In this document: positions 51,419-60,210 of the stretch, piece by piece
Numbering within the stretch: the first letter of the stretch is position 1
Layout of the letters: every line of letters starts with the position of its first letter
DNA from: DRYS01 sp964491605
GTDB lineage: Archaea > Thermoproteota > CALKCG01 > B24 > DRYS01
Assembly: GCA_964491605.1 (NCBI GenBank)
Contig: CAZBGY010000001.1
Coordinates: forward strand, 62,001 to 126,000
Reading direction: 5' to 3'
DNA: 64,000 nt
The notes under the pieces: generated by a model
Databases searched by the model: none
The model's input: only the letters and a program-made list of their open reading frames with translations
What the model was told of the DNA's origin: nothing
Translations under genes and position numbers: made by a program

Positions 51419-52158
51419 CGATCGAACCCTGAAGATCTAATCTTCCTACGGATAGCTGGATCCTTCGCCGCGATCTCTCTTAACGCCTGCTCGAAGCTTT
51501 CATCGAGAGGTATCTCTTCAGCTAGATATACGCCTGTCCTACCCACCTCATCCCTCCTAGTTAACACATCGATCCTCTCATGAACTATAGCCTCGCTTAC
51601 ACCAAGCTTTTTAGCAACTTCGGCTTCAAGCCCTATAATCGAATACTCTATATGACCATAGCCTGTAGGCTCTATCAACGTAAGCCTCTTAGATACCCCC
51701 GGTACTCTCAGACCTGATACCATTCCCCTCAAATCTATTATACCGCTAAATCTGTAGAAATCCCACTCTAAACTTGTAAATTTAACTAGAGGAAATGTTA
51801 CGCAAACCCTTCCTTCGAGATCCAGATATACATGAGCTTTGATAGCTCTCCTAGGCGTAGCTTGAACGAGCTTTTTAGCTTCTATCTTATAGCCTCCGCT
51901 GATTAGTGCAAGCTCGATCCTATGCGATCTTACGGTTGTAGGCACCACTACATCTATATCGCTATATTCGTCTACATCCCCTCTAGCTATACTTCCATGG
52001 ATATACCCTTCTATACCGTGCTTAGCTAATGCCTCAAGGATACCCTTCGCTTCGGACCTTAAATTTGATAGAAGAGTCCATCTACGTTCATCATATACGA
52101 CTTCCACTATATCTTGCATTCTAATAGGTTTCTCAGCGGATCCCCTCCTAATCCTCAT
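51415..52158 (-). CDS. Nucleotidyltransferase-domain protein (archaeal, COG2413-like)
   Basis: A 247-residue protein with the pol-beta nucleotidyltransferase signature HGSIARGDVDEYSDIDVVVP: G55-S56 and the metal-binding D67 and D69. A C-terminal basic region (KLGVSEAIVHERIDVLTRRDE) resembles a helical recognition domain. It heads the minus-strand operon with the M50 protease and TtuA. Members of this archaeal group lack a proven substrate; tRNA or aminoglycoside-like targets are guesses. Confidence 0.82.
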   Translation of the reverse strand: MRIRRGSAEKPIRMQDIVEVVYDERRWTLLSNLRSEAKGILEALAKHGIEGYIHGSIARGDVDEYSDIDVVVPTTVRSHRIELALISGGYKIEAKKLVQATPRRAIKAHVYLDLEGRVCVTFPLVKFTSLEWDFYRFSGIIDLRGMVSGLRVPGVSKRLTLIEPTGYGHIEYSIIGLEAEVAKKLGVSEAIVHERIDVLTRRDEVGRTGVYLAEEIPLDESFEQALREIAAKDPAIRRKIRSSGFDR

Positions 52159-52277
52159 CTATAGTTAACCTCTTCTTAATACATATCTTCTAGATTAAAC
52201 CTATTAGAAAGAGACCGTTCAGTTTAATAATAAGCTATCGCTACCCTCTCATAGACTGGGACTCTAGAGGTGTATGT

Positions 52278-54014
52278 ATGGATCTATACGATAAAGTTAT
52301 GGATCTAGCTAGACGTAGAGGCTTCATATGGCAATCCTACGAGATATACGGCGGGGTAAGGGGATTCATAGATCTCGGCCCTCTAGGTGTCATACTTAAG
52401 AGGAGGATAGAGGAGAAGTGGAGGAAGTTCTTCGTAGATCGCCTCGGCCTCCTAGAGCTGGAAACACCTATAATATCGCCTAAGATAGTATTCGAAGCTT
52501 CAGGTCATTTAGAACATTTCAAAGATCCTATGACCGTATGTACCGGTTGTGGTAGAGCGTATAGGCTAGACCATCTCATAAGGGATTCGACGAATATACC
52601 GGATAGTAGACTCGAAGGGTTAAGCTTAGAGAAGCTTGAGGAGCTTCTCGATAGTTATAATGTGAGATGTCCATACTGTAATTCTAAGCTTGGTAAACCT
52701 GAATACTTCCTTACGATGTTCGAAACTAGGATAGGCCCGTTATCCGGTGATGTGGGATATGCGAGACCCGAAACAGCTCAAGGTATATTCATAGCGTTTA
52801 AGAGGCTACTAGAGTATGCTAGGGGTAATCTACCCTTCGGTGTAGCTCAGATAGGTAGGGTTCTGAGGAACGAGATATCCCCTAGACAGGGGCCTATAAG
52901 GCTTAGAGAATTTACGATAGCTGAATTCGAGTTTTTCTTCGATCCTGAAGATAGATCCTGCAGCTTGATAAGCGAGGTTGAAGACGAGGAGCTTAGAATA
53001 CTTACAGTAGAGCAGAGGATAAAAGGTTTAGATGAACCTATAGTGGTTAGTGTAAGCGAAGCTATCAATAAAGGGTTGATAAAGCTTGAGTGGCTTGCAT
53101 ACTTTATGGCTCTTGCTAAGAGGTTTCTCGAAGAGCTTGGGGTTCCAGATGATAGGCAAAGATTCATAGAGAAGCTCGATTCTGAAAGAGCTCATTACTC
53201 CGTACAAGGCTTCGATCAAGAAGTGTATCTTTCTAGATGGGGTTGGGTCGAGGTATCTGGGCATAATTATAGAACAGACTACGATCTAAGTAGGCATCAG
53301 AAATTAAGTGGGGTGGAGATTACGGTGTTTAAATCCTATCCGCATCCGGTTAAGGTTAAGAAGCTTACGGTTAAACCCGATTATAGATCTATAGGATCGA
53401 GGTATAGGGAGAAAGCTAGAGTAATATTTGATGCCCTAAATAGGATGGATCCGTATGAAGTGAAGAGGATCGTATCCGAGAAAGGGTTCCTAGAGCTGGA
53501 GGGATGTAGGATCGAATCTAGCGAGTTAAACTTCATCGAAGAGGAATATGAGGAGAGTGGACGTAAATTCATTGCGCACGTCGTCGAACCTAGCTTCGGT
53601 GTGGAGAGACTTCTTTACGTAACCCTAGAATATGCGTATAGAGAGGTCGGTGATCGAATAGTTTTGAAGCTACCTAAAGATCTAGCTCCGATACAAGTAG
53701 CCGTTTTCCCCCTCCTATCTAGGGATGGGCTTCCGGAGAAAGCCTATCAAATCTATAGAGCTATCAAGGATGCAGGATTTAAAGTAGAGTACGATGATTC
53801 CGGATCTATAGGTAGAAGATATGCTAGAGCTGATGAGATTGGTGTACCTATAGTCGTAACCGTAGATTACAGGAGTCTAGAGGATGATACCGTAACCCTT
53901 AGAGATAGGGATACATGGAGCCAGGTGAGAGTTAACATATGCGATCTAGAGGATAAACTTAGAAAGTATTTTGAAGGTAAGGTTAGCTTCGATAAGCTGG
54001 GTACCCCAGTATAG
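52278..54014 (+). CDS. glyS: Glycyl-tRNA synthetase (class II, alpha2 type)
   Basis: Charges tRNA-Gly with glycine. The 578-residue protein is the archaeal/eukaryotic homodimeric type. Motif 1 lies after DLGPLGVILKRRIEEKWR, a zinc-binding insertion holds CTGCGRAYR and CPYCNSKLG, motif 2 is RVLRNEISPRQGPIRLREFT, and motif 3 is EPSFGVERLLY. The anticodon-binding domain begins LPKDLAPIQVAVFPL and contains GRRYARADEIGVPI. It is a single gene divergent from the nucleotidyltransferase operon. Confidence 0.98.
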   Translation: MDLYDKVMDLARRRGFIWQSYEIYGGVRGFIDLGPLGVILKRRIEEKWRKFFVDRLGLLELETPIISPKIVFEASGHLEHFKDPMTVCTGCGRAYRLDHLIRDSTNIPDSRLEGLSLEKLEELLDSYNVRCPYCNSKLGKPEYFLTMFETRIGPLSGDVGYARPETAQGIFIAFKRLLEYARGNLPFGVAQIGRVLRNEISPRQGPIRLREFTIAEFEFFFDPEDRSCSLISEVEDEELRILTVEQRIKGLDEPIVVSVSEAINKGLIKLEWLAYFMALAKRFLEELGVPDDRQRFIEKLDSERAHYSVQGFDQEVYLSRWGWVEVSGHNYRTDYDLSRHQKLSGVEITVFKSYPHPVKVKKLTVKPDYRSIGSRYREKARVIFDALNRMDPYEVKRIVSEKGFLELEGCRIESSELNFIEEEYEESGRKFIAHVVEPSFGVERLLYVTLEYAYREVGDRIVLKLPKDLAPIQVAVFPLLSRDGLPEKAYQIYRAIKDAGFKVEYDDSGSIGRRYARADEIGVPIVVTVDYRSLEDDTVTLRDRDTWSQVRVNICDLEDKLRKYFEGKVSFDKLGTPV

Positions 54015-54022
54015 TTTGAAGA

Positions 54023-54283
54023 TTATTCGCTAGTAGGCATCCTTTTCTCCATGATGAGGATCCATCCTATCCATAAAAGTATAAGCCAGAATAGGACGAC
54101 GATAAGATATACTGGTACAGCTAAAGCCCACCAGCTTAGAGGTCTACCTAGTAAACTCCAGCCTTCAGGTATGAAAAATAGGAATACCGTTTGAAGTATT
54201 ATGAAAAATATGCTAAACGTACATAGTAATATACCTATAAGCTTCGGCTTCAGGCTAGAGATCATTATCAATCTACCATCCAT
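54023..54283 (-). CDS. Small two-helix membrane protein
   Basis: An 86-residue protein with two hydrophobic segments at residues about 16-36 and 48-76, joined by a short loop with the pattern PEGWSLLGRPLSWWALAVP. The tryptophan-rich second helix and the basic, proline-containing tail are reminiscent of small accessory subunits of transporters, but no transporter is next to it. Family not recognised. Confidence 0.5.
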   Translation of the reverse strand: MDGRLIMISSLKPKLIGILLCTFSIFFIILQTVFLFFIPEGWSLLGRPLSWWALAVPVYLIVVLFWLILLWIGWILIMEKRMPTSE

Positions 54284-54311
54284 ACCCTATTATCACCTTA
54301 ATCTGTTATCC

Positions 54312-54977
54312 TTAACTTATATGTATAGCTATAACTCTAACTTGGTCGACAGTATCTTCACAGCTATCCGCGGTATTCTCTAACGCATCTAGAAATTGTG
54401 AGAGGAATACTATACGCGGAGCTGGTAGGTTATCTAAGCCATCTACTATGAGCTTACGGCATCTACCGTAAGCTTCATCCACCTCCTCCTCAGCTTCCTC
54501 GACTTTATCAGCGTATTTCAACGCCTCCTCCTTATCCTCTAGTAGAGTTTCGACGCATCTACGTGTAGCTTCACTACATTTAACTAGCAGTTTAGCCATA
54601 TCCAATATGCATGATCTAAGCTCTGTAGGTAATTCTCCCAGTTTAGGTAGGATGGCTAATATTCTACCTGCACCTCTAGCATAATCTGCTATCATATCAA
54701 CCCTTTTCACTAGATGGCTTAAATCATCTTTATCCTCCGCCGTTAGCTCGCTTCTCGCAAGCTCATAGATGATCTTTCTCCTATATCTATCAGCTTCCCT
54801 CTCTCGTTCATTTAATAATTCGAGTATGTCGTCGGCATTTTCATCATTTAAAGCTCTATGCGTTGCCTCAGATATATCCTCGACGCATCTGGTAGCTAGC
54901 TCTAGATGCCTTACTACGCTAGATATAAGTCTACTCTTCCTCCTCCCATAAAGCCATCCTATAAGCCCTGAAGCCAT
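54312..54977 (-). CDS. PhoU-like protein (DUF47)
   Basis: A 221-residue all-helical cytoplasmic protein with repeated acidic/basic heptads (EDISEATHRALNDENAD, ADKVEEAEEEVDEAYGRCRK), as in the DUF47/PhoU-like family that partners phosphate (Pit) transporters. The ATG at 54977 is chosen because AGGTGGG lies eight bases upstream; an in-frame GTG at 54989 would add four residues. A Pit gene is not adjacent, which is unusual for this family. The oxyanion-type ABC importer gene set starts 180 bases away on the other strand. Confidence 0.82.
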   Translation of the reverse strand: MASGLIGWLYGRRKSRLISSVVRHLELATRCVEDISEATHRALNDENADDILELLNEREREADRYRRKIIYELARSELTAEDKDDLSHLVKRVDMIADYARGAGRILAILPKLGELPTELRSCILDMAKLLVKCSEATRRCVETLLEDKEEALKYADKVEEAEEEVDEAYGRCRKLIVDGLDNLPAPRIVFLSQFLDALENTADSCEDTVDQVRVIAIHIS

Positions 54978-55157
54978 GATTAAACCCACCTAAATAACGT
55001 TATTAAACTATCCTAAGTTAAGGATATTTAAGAGTTCGTAGAGTATATACCGAATAGAGAAATAGGTGAAGCTTCAAAACAAATTCATAGAGAAAGAGAA
55101 GCACGTTCCTTCGAGTTTACTTAAGTATCTGCTAAACCTAGAAAGGGTTGGAGAGGT

Positions 55158-56297
55158 ATGAAAAGACGTGGATATGGTAGAAGGGGTTATCTCGCATTCA
55201 TACTGGGCATAATAGTAGGTTTTCTCCTATTCCTTCTAATCTCTGCTGTATATTCACTTCGCCCTATTATATTGTTTCTTAAGCCCGTCTCAGCCGATAC
55301 TTTAGAGATAACATTCCTCTACACTAGCGAGAAGCAGGGCTGGATAGAAAGCGTAACACCTGCATTCGAGAAATGGGTTAAGGATAGCCTAGGGTTGAAC
55401 GTAAAGGTTAAGCTTATAGTAGCGGGATCTCATGAAACCGTAAACTTAATACTCCATGGAAGCGTTAAGCCCACCGTCTGGAGCCCAGCCTCATCTATAT
55501 GGATACCCTACCTTAATTCTAAATGGAGGACTCTAGGATACAGTTATGACCTAGCTTTAAACGGTACACCCTTAGTTTACTCTCCTACGATTATCGCTGT
55601 ATGGAAATCTTTCGCGGAACGCTACAATATAACATATCTAAGCGATTTATACCGTATAATAGAGGAGGGTGTAGAGTTTAAGTATGGGCACCCGGATCCT
55701 ACGCTAAGTAATGGCGGTGTAGTCGCTCTACTTATGGAGGTCGCTGCGGCTGCTGGTAAACCCATTACTATGCTAACCGTGGAGGATCTCATGAATTCAT
55801 CTATACAGGAGAAGGTATCTTCGCTGGAAAGATTTGCTGTTAAGTATGGTAAGAGTACAGGCTTCTTCGGTAAATGGGCTGCTGAAAGCGGTCCTCAAGC
55901 TATACAGGTATTCATCGTATACGAGAATGTTGTAGTAGATAATTCGCTTGCGGCTAAGCGTAAATGGAATGATCCGCTTATAGCTGTATATCCGAAGGAT
56001 GGAGTTTTTCTATGTGATCACCCTTATGTCTTGCTCAATGCACCCTGGGTAAGCGAAGAAGATAAGCGTATAGCTGAGCTGTACCTAGCCTTCCTCCTAA
56101 GCGATTATTCCCAGATGGAAGCTATGAAGCACGGTTTCAGACCTGGTGTCGAGCATATTCAGATTGATATAAGCATATTCAATATTGATAACGGCGTTAA
56201 TTCCATCATAGATGCTCCGGTCTATACCACGATACCGTCCAGTAATCTTCTAGAAGGTCTAATCGTATTATGGGATAAGGTTAGGGCTGGAGGGTAA
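55158..56297 (+). CDS. Extracellular solute-binding protein of an ABC importer (SBP_bac_11 type)
   Basis: The substrate-binding component of the following transporter. The 379-residue protein starts with a basic tail and a membrane anchor (residues about 13-35, AFILGIIVGFLLFLLISAVY). The periplasm-type two-lobed binding domain follows: LEITFLYTSEKQGWIESVTPAFEKW, SHETVNLILHGSVKPTVWSPASS, and YGHPDPTLSNGGVVALLMEV. It lacks a lipobox cysteine, so the uncleaved helix probably holds it on the cell surface. The family pairs with molybdate/tungstate/iron-type permeases. The ligand is unknown. It heads a four-gene operon with GAGAGG before the start. Confidence 0.82.
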   Translation: MKRRGYGRRGYLAFILGIIVGFLLFLLISAVYSLRPIILFLKPVSADTLEITFLYTSEKQGWIESVTPAFEKWVKDSLGLNVKVKLIVAGSHETVNLILHGSVKPTVWSPASSIWIPYLNSKWRTLGYSYDLALNGTPLVYSPTIIAVWKSFAERYNITYLSDLYRIIEEGVEFKYGHPDPTLSNGGVVALLMEVAAAAGKPITMLTVEDLMNSSIQEKVSSLERFAVKYGKSTGFFGKWAAESGPQAIQVFIVYENVVVDNSLAAKRKWNDPLIAVYPKDGVFLCDHPYVLLNAPWVSEEDKRIAELYLAFLLSDYSQMEAMKHGFRPGVEHIQIDISIFNIDNGVNSIIDAPVYTTIPSSNLLEGLIVLWDKVRAGG

Positions 56298-56303
56298 TCT
56301 ACT

Positions 56304-58004
56304 ATGGTTCATCTATACCGTATAGGGGGGATGGTTTTAAAGATAGCTGTTCTCGTAGCTACGTTGATATTCGTATTGTTGCCATCGGTTTTCGTCGTTT
56401 CATTTATACCAGCAAACTGGGATGAGATACGCTACGAAGTTTTCGAGAATCCTATAATAGGTGATACCGGTTGGAAGCTCATACAATCTGTCCTCCTATT
56501 TTCGTTCAAGCTCTCGATTCTAACCGTCCTGATAGATATAGCTCTAGGTATACCTCTAGCTTATATGTTAGCCTATGGTAAATTCATAGGTAAATCCATG
56601 CTAGATGCGTTAATCTCCCTTCCGCTAGTAATACCTACATCTGGTTTCGGTTTCGCTACCCTCATATCTTGGACTACGAATATAGGTTTGGGAGGTATTC
56701 TAGGCTTAAAGACCGGGGTCATAGACATAACTAGTAGGATACCAGTATTCGATATACCTATCCTACTGCTTCTAGTACACGTAGCGTTAACTCTTCCATA
56801 CGTCGTTAAACCTCTTCAAGCAAGGTTCGTCGATATAAAATCTAGTCTAATGGAAGCTTCTCGTATCCTAGGTGCTAACCCATTCACATCTTTTAGGAAG
56901 ATTATACTACCTTTATCGCTTCCAGCTCTTTTGTCAGGGTCTATAATGGCTCTAACTCGATCCTTGGGTGAAACTGGGGCTACAATGATAGTTTCCGGTA
57001 CATGCATTACAGCGGCGGTGGCAGTCGTTCGATGGGAGTTCGAATTCAAAATAGCTACAGCATCCTTTCTAGGAGCCATGCTAATACTATTAACGTGGGT
57101 CACGATACTCCCGTTAGAAATAACGATATCGCGTAGAGGCTGGGTTTCCCTACCAAAGATTTTAGCTAGAATCGATATCGAGCGGAAAATCATAGCGTTG
57201 GAGGAGGCTATTTCTTCGAGGATTCTCTCTAGGATAGGGAAAGCCTCTATAGTTGCTATCTTAGCTATACTCGTAATGCTACCTATAATTTCTACGTTAT
57301 ACTCGGTTTGCATATATTGGGGTGGAGATCCGTTCACCGGTAGGATAGAGGGCGGTATAATATATCAGATATTCACCGGTCCAGCTGGATATGGTTCCCT
57401 CCTATCTAGAGCTATGCTGACATCCTTCATAGTAGCGGGTTTATCCACATTTGTATCTGTGTGCATATCTATACCGTTAGTATATCTTATCGAGTGGTAT
57501 CGTTTAGGAAGGCTTCTCAGAGCTATGCTTAAAATCCCCCTCGTCATACCTACATCCGCTCTAGGTATATCCTCGATGCTTCTATGGGGTCCTAGATTAT
57601 TCAACCTTGTAACGCCTGGCTTATGGCTTATAGTGTTGACGCATGTAGTTTTCTCTGTACCGGTTGTAGTCGAGTCTATAATAGCTGTATTTGAGGGATC
57701 GGATATACGGGATTGCGAGGATGTAGCTAGGACTCTAGGTGCTAAGCCTATAGAGTTAGCTGAGCTAGTATCTATACCGATGCTTAAAAGAGGTATCCTA
57801 ACAGGCGCTATACTTTCGTTCACCCACTCTCTAGGTGAAACTGGTGCTACGTTCATAGTCATGGGTGGAGATTATACGGTTTCAACCCTAGTCGTCACTA
57901 TGGTGGAATCCCTAGCTATCCCGGCTGCTTTGTTCTCGACGTTGCTTCTCATAGCTTTCTCGTTGATGTTTATGTTTATGGTGAGGGTGATGGTAGGTGG
58001 ATAG
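56304..58004 (+). CDS. ABC importer permease with two fused membrane domains
   Basis: A 566-residue permease with about twelve helices in which two BPD transmembrane domains are joined in one chain. Each half has its own cytoplasmic EAA coupling loop: LGANPFTSFRKIILPLSLPA followed by TRSLGETGAT, and LGAKPIELAELVSIPMLKRG followed by THSLGETGAT. Fusion of this kind is known for iron(III) permeases (FbpB/AfuB). The LGETGAT form of the loop end is like molybdate, tungstate and sulfate permeases. It lies six bases after the binding-protein gene and overlaps the first ATPase gene by eight bases, which indicates one operon and translational coupling. Confidence 0.9.
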   Translation: MVHLYRIGGMVLKIAVLVATLIFVLLPSVFVVSFIPANWDEIRYEVFENPIIGDTGWKLIQSVLLFSFKLSILTVLIDIALGIPLAYMLAYGKFIGKSMLDALISLPLVIPTSGFGFATLISWTTNIGLGGILGLKTGVIDITSRIPVFDIPILLLLVHVALTLPYVVKPLQARFVDIKSSLMEASRILGANPFTSFRKIILPLSLPALLSGSIMALTRSLGETGATMIVSGTCITAAVAVVRWEFEFKIATASFLGAMLILLTWVTILPLEITISRRGWVSLPKILARIDIERKIIALEEAISSRILSRIGKASIVAILAILVMLPIISTLYSVCIYWGGDPFTGRIEGGIIYQIFTGPAGYGSLLSRAMLTSFIVAGLSTFVSVCISIPLVYLIEWYRLGRLLRAMLKIPLVIPTSALGISSMLLWGPRLFNLVTPGLWLIVLTHVVFSVPVVVESIIAVFEGSDIRDCEDVARTLGAKPIELAELVSIPMLKRGILTGAILSFTHSLGETGATFIVMGGDYTVSTLVVTMVESLAIPAALFSTLLLIAFSLMFMFMVRVMVGG

Positions 58005-59106
58005 CTTTCTGAAAGTATTCGATATCTGGAAGTTTTATTCGGGTAGAGCTATTCTGAAAGGTGTATCCTTCGAAGTGGGTAAGGGGGAGTATTTCGTCGT
58101 ATTAGGGCCGACCGGTGCAGGTAAAACTACTCTCCTGAAGATATTGGCAGGTATAGTGCATCCTGATAGGGGTGAAGTATCTATCGGCGGTAGATCCGTG
58201 ATAGATGTACCCCCAGAGGAGAGGGGTATAGGGTATTTCCCTCAATTCTTCAACCTCTTCAATCATATGACCGTATGGGGGAACGTATATTTCCCACTCC
58301 TAGTGAGAGATGTCGATGCATTCGAAGCTGAGAAGATCTGTAGGGAGATACTAAGTCTTATGCACTTGCTAGATAGGGCTGATTCTTATCCATATGAACT
58401 TTCAGGCGGCATGCGTCAGAGAGTAGCATTAGCTAGAGCATTAGCTACAGGAGCTGAGCTTCTACTTCTCGATGAACCTCTAAGTCAGTTAGATGCGAAG
58501 CTTTCGGTGGAATTGAGGAGGGAGCTGAAGAGTATCGCTAAGAGTTTAGGTAGAACCGTGGTGCATGTTACCAATAATGTTGAAGAAGCTGTAGAGCTAG
58601 CTGATAGGATAGCTGTGATGAACGATGGATGCATCGTTCAGATAGGGTCGTACGAGGAGTTACGTAGGAAGCCTAGAAACCTGTTCGTAGCATACTTCCT
58701 ATCAGATGCAAATATACTTAGAGTTCATATTTTAGATCCGTATAATAGGATTCTCGGTTCTCCTACCGAAAATTGCTTTAAGTTTAAAGTAGAAACCTTA
58801 CGAGAAGATATATTGAAGGATAAGGGTGAGGTTATTGCGTATATAGATGCAGAGGATATAAAGATCGATCCGCCGACTGACTCAGGATGGAATGTATTCG
58901 ATGCTTTTGTCGAAGAAGTATTGTTCCATAGAGGTGAATATGTATGTATACTAAAGGTTTGCGGTGGAGCGGTTAAGCTTAGGATGAAGTCTATGGATGA
59001 AAGTTGGGTTGAAGCAGGTCTTAGGGTTAAGGTAGGGTTCAAAGCTTCGGATGTACATGTATACGATGTTTCGGAGTACGAATCTATACCGTATCGCGAG
59101 GGGTAG
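57997..59106 (+). CDS. ABC importer ATPase 1 (H-switch histidine replaced)
   Basis: A 369-residue CUT1/MalK-like ATPase with a C-terminal TOBE-like regulatory domain. Walker A is GPTGAGKTT near residues 37-45, the Q-loop reads YFPQFFNLF, the signature is LSGGM (135-139), and Walker B is LLLLDEPLSQLD. The H-switch segment, normally THD, reads VHVTNNVEEA with N193 and N194, so the histidine that polarises water is absent. This is a change in the catalytic site made by Walker A of this subunit. The start GTG overlaps the permease stop. It acts with the second ATPase, which has the reciprocal change. Confidence 0.9.
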   Translation: MDSFLKVFDIWKFYSGRAILKGVSFEVGKGEYFVVLGPTGAGKTTLLKILAGIVHPDRGEVSIGGRSVIDVPPEERGIGYFPQFFNLFNHMTVWGNVYFPLLVRDVDAFEAEKICREILSLMHLLDRADSYPYELSGGMRQRVALARALATGAELLLLDEPLSQLDAKLSVELRRELKSIAKSLGRTVVHVTNNVEEAVELADRIAVMNDGCIVQIGSYEELRRKPRNLFVAYFLSDANILRVHILDPYNRILGSPTENCFKFKVETLREDILKDKGEVIAYIDAEDIKIDPPTDSGWNVFDAFVEEVLFHRGEYVCILKVCGGAVKLRMKSMDESWVEAGLRVKVGFKASDVHVYDVSEYESIPYREG

Positions 59107-59111
59107 AAATC

Positions 59112-60206
59112 TTGCCGCGTGTGGATGTGGTGAATGTATCTAAGAATTTTGGTGCGATCCAAGCTTTAAGTAGGGTGAATCTTACCGTAGATGATGGTAG
59201 CTATGTATGTTTTCTAGGTCCAAGTGGATGCGGTAAAACAACTCTTTTAAGGATTATAGCAGGATTCATAGAGCCTGATGAGGGTGATGTATACATAGAT
59301 GGTAAATCGATGAAGGGTATCCCGCCGGAGAAGAGGGGTATAGGATTCGTATTCCAAGATATAGCTCTATTCCCTCATATGCGTATCGTGGATAATGTAT
59401 CCTTCGGACCGGAAGTACGAAGATGGAGCTATAAAGATGCTTTGAAAGCGGCTCTATCCTGTCTAGAGAAGGTTAGAGTGGATCTAGATCACAGTATATA
59501 TCCTATGGAGGTGAGCGGTGGTGTAGCTCAGCTTGTCTCTATAGCTAGAGCTTTAGCCGTTAAATCTAAACTTCTACTCCTCGATGAACCGTTAGGTGCA
59601 TTGGATCCTAAGATGAGAATCTATATGAAGTATAGGCTTAGAGAGATCGTTAAAAGTTTCGGTTTAACAGCGATTCACGTCACTCACGATCAAGATGAGG
59701 CTTTATCGATCGCGGATAAAGTAGTGGTTATGCGTAGAGGTAAAATCATTCAAACCGGTTCACCTAAAGAACTATACTGGAAGCCTAAAAGCTTATTCGT
59801 AGCATACTTTGTAGGTGAAGCTAACATCATAGAGGTGGTTGCTAGATATAGCGATGGATCATACATAGCCGATGGAGGTGGGTTTAAGCTTGTATGCGGA
59901 TGGGTACCTAACCCAATCGAGGAGGGTAGAAGAGCAGTTCTAGCAGTTAGACCTGAAGCCTTCAGGATTATCGATCAACCTATGGAGAAGAATACTCTAA
60001 GGGTGGAAGTATCATCGGCTAAACGTATCGGTAGACTCCTCCATCTAGATATCCTGCTACCCGGTAGCATCCATGTAAAAGCTAAGATAAAGTCAGATGC
60101 GAATATAGAACCAGGCTCCAAGATATATGTTAAGATACCTGAAGATAGATGCTTTCTATACCCGTATCCTAAGGAAGGGTTGGAGGAGGAGATTTCACCA
60201 GTATAG
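59112..60206 (+). CDS. ABC importer ATPase 2 (degenerate signature motif)
   Basis: A 364-residue ATPase of the same family, with Walker A GPSGCGKTT, Q-loop VFQDIALF, Walker B LLLLDEPLGALD and the intact H-switch IHVTHDQDEA (H192). Its signature motif is EVSGGVAQL (134-141) instead of LSGGQQQR: the first leucine, the glutamine and the following arginine are replaced. The C-terminal TOBE domain is present. It starts at a TTG six bases after the first ATPase gene. The simplest reading is a heterodimer of the two ATPases on the fused permease. Substrate unknown. Confidence 0.9.
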   Translation: MPRVDVVNVSKNFGAIQALSRVNLTVDDGSYVCFLGPSGCGKTTLLRIIAGFIEPDEGDVYIDGKSMKGIPPEKRGIGFVFQDIALFPHMRIVDNVSFGPEVRRWSYKDALKAALSCLEKVRVDLDHSIYPMEVSGGVAQLVSIARALAVKSKLLLLDEPLGALDPKMRIYMKYRLREIVKSFGLTAIHVTHDQDEALSIADKVVVMRRGKIIQTGSPKELYWKPKSLFVAYFVGEANIIEVVARYSDGSYIADGGGFKLVCGWVPNPIEEGRRAVLAVRPEAFRIIDQPMEKNTLRVEVSSAKRIGRLLHLDILLPGSIHVKAKIKSDANIEPGSKIYVKIPEDRCFLYPYPKEGLEEEISPV

Positions 60207-60210
60207 AACC

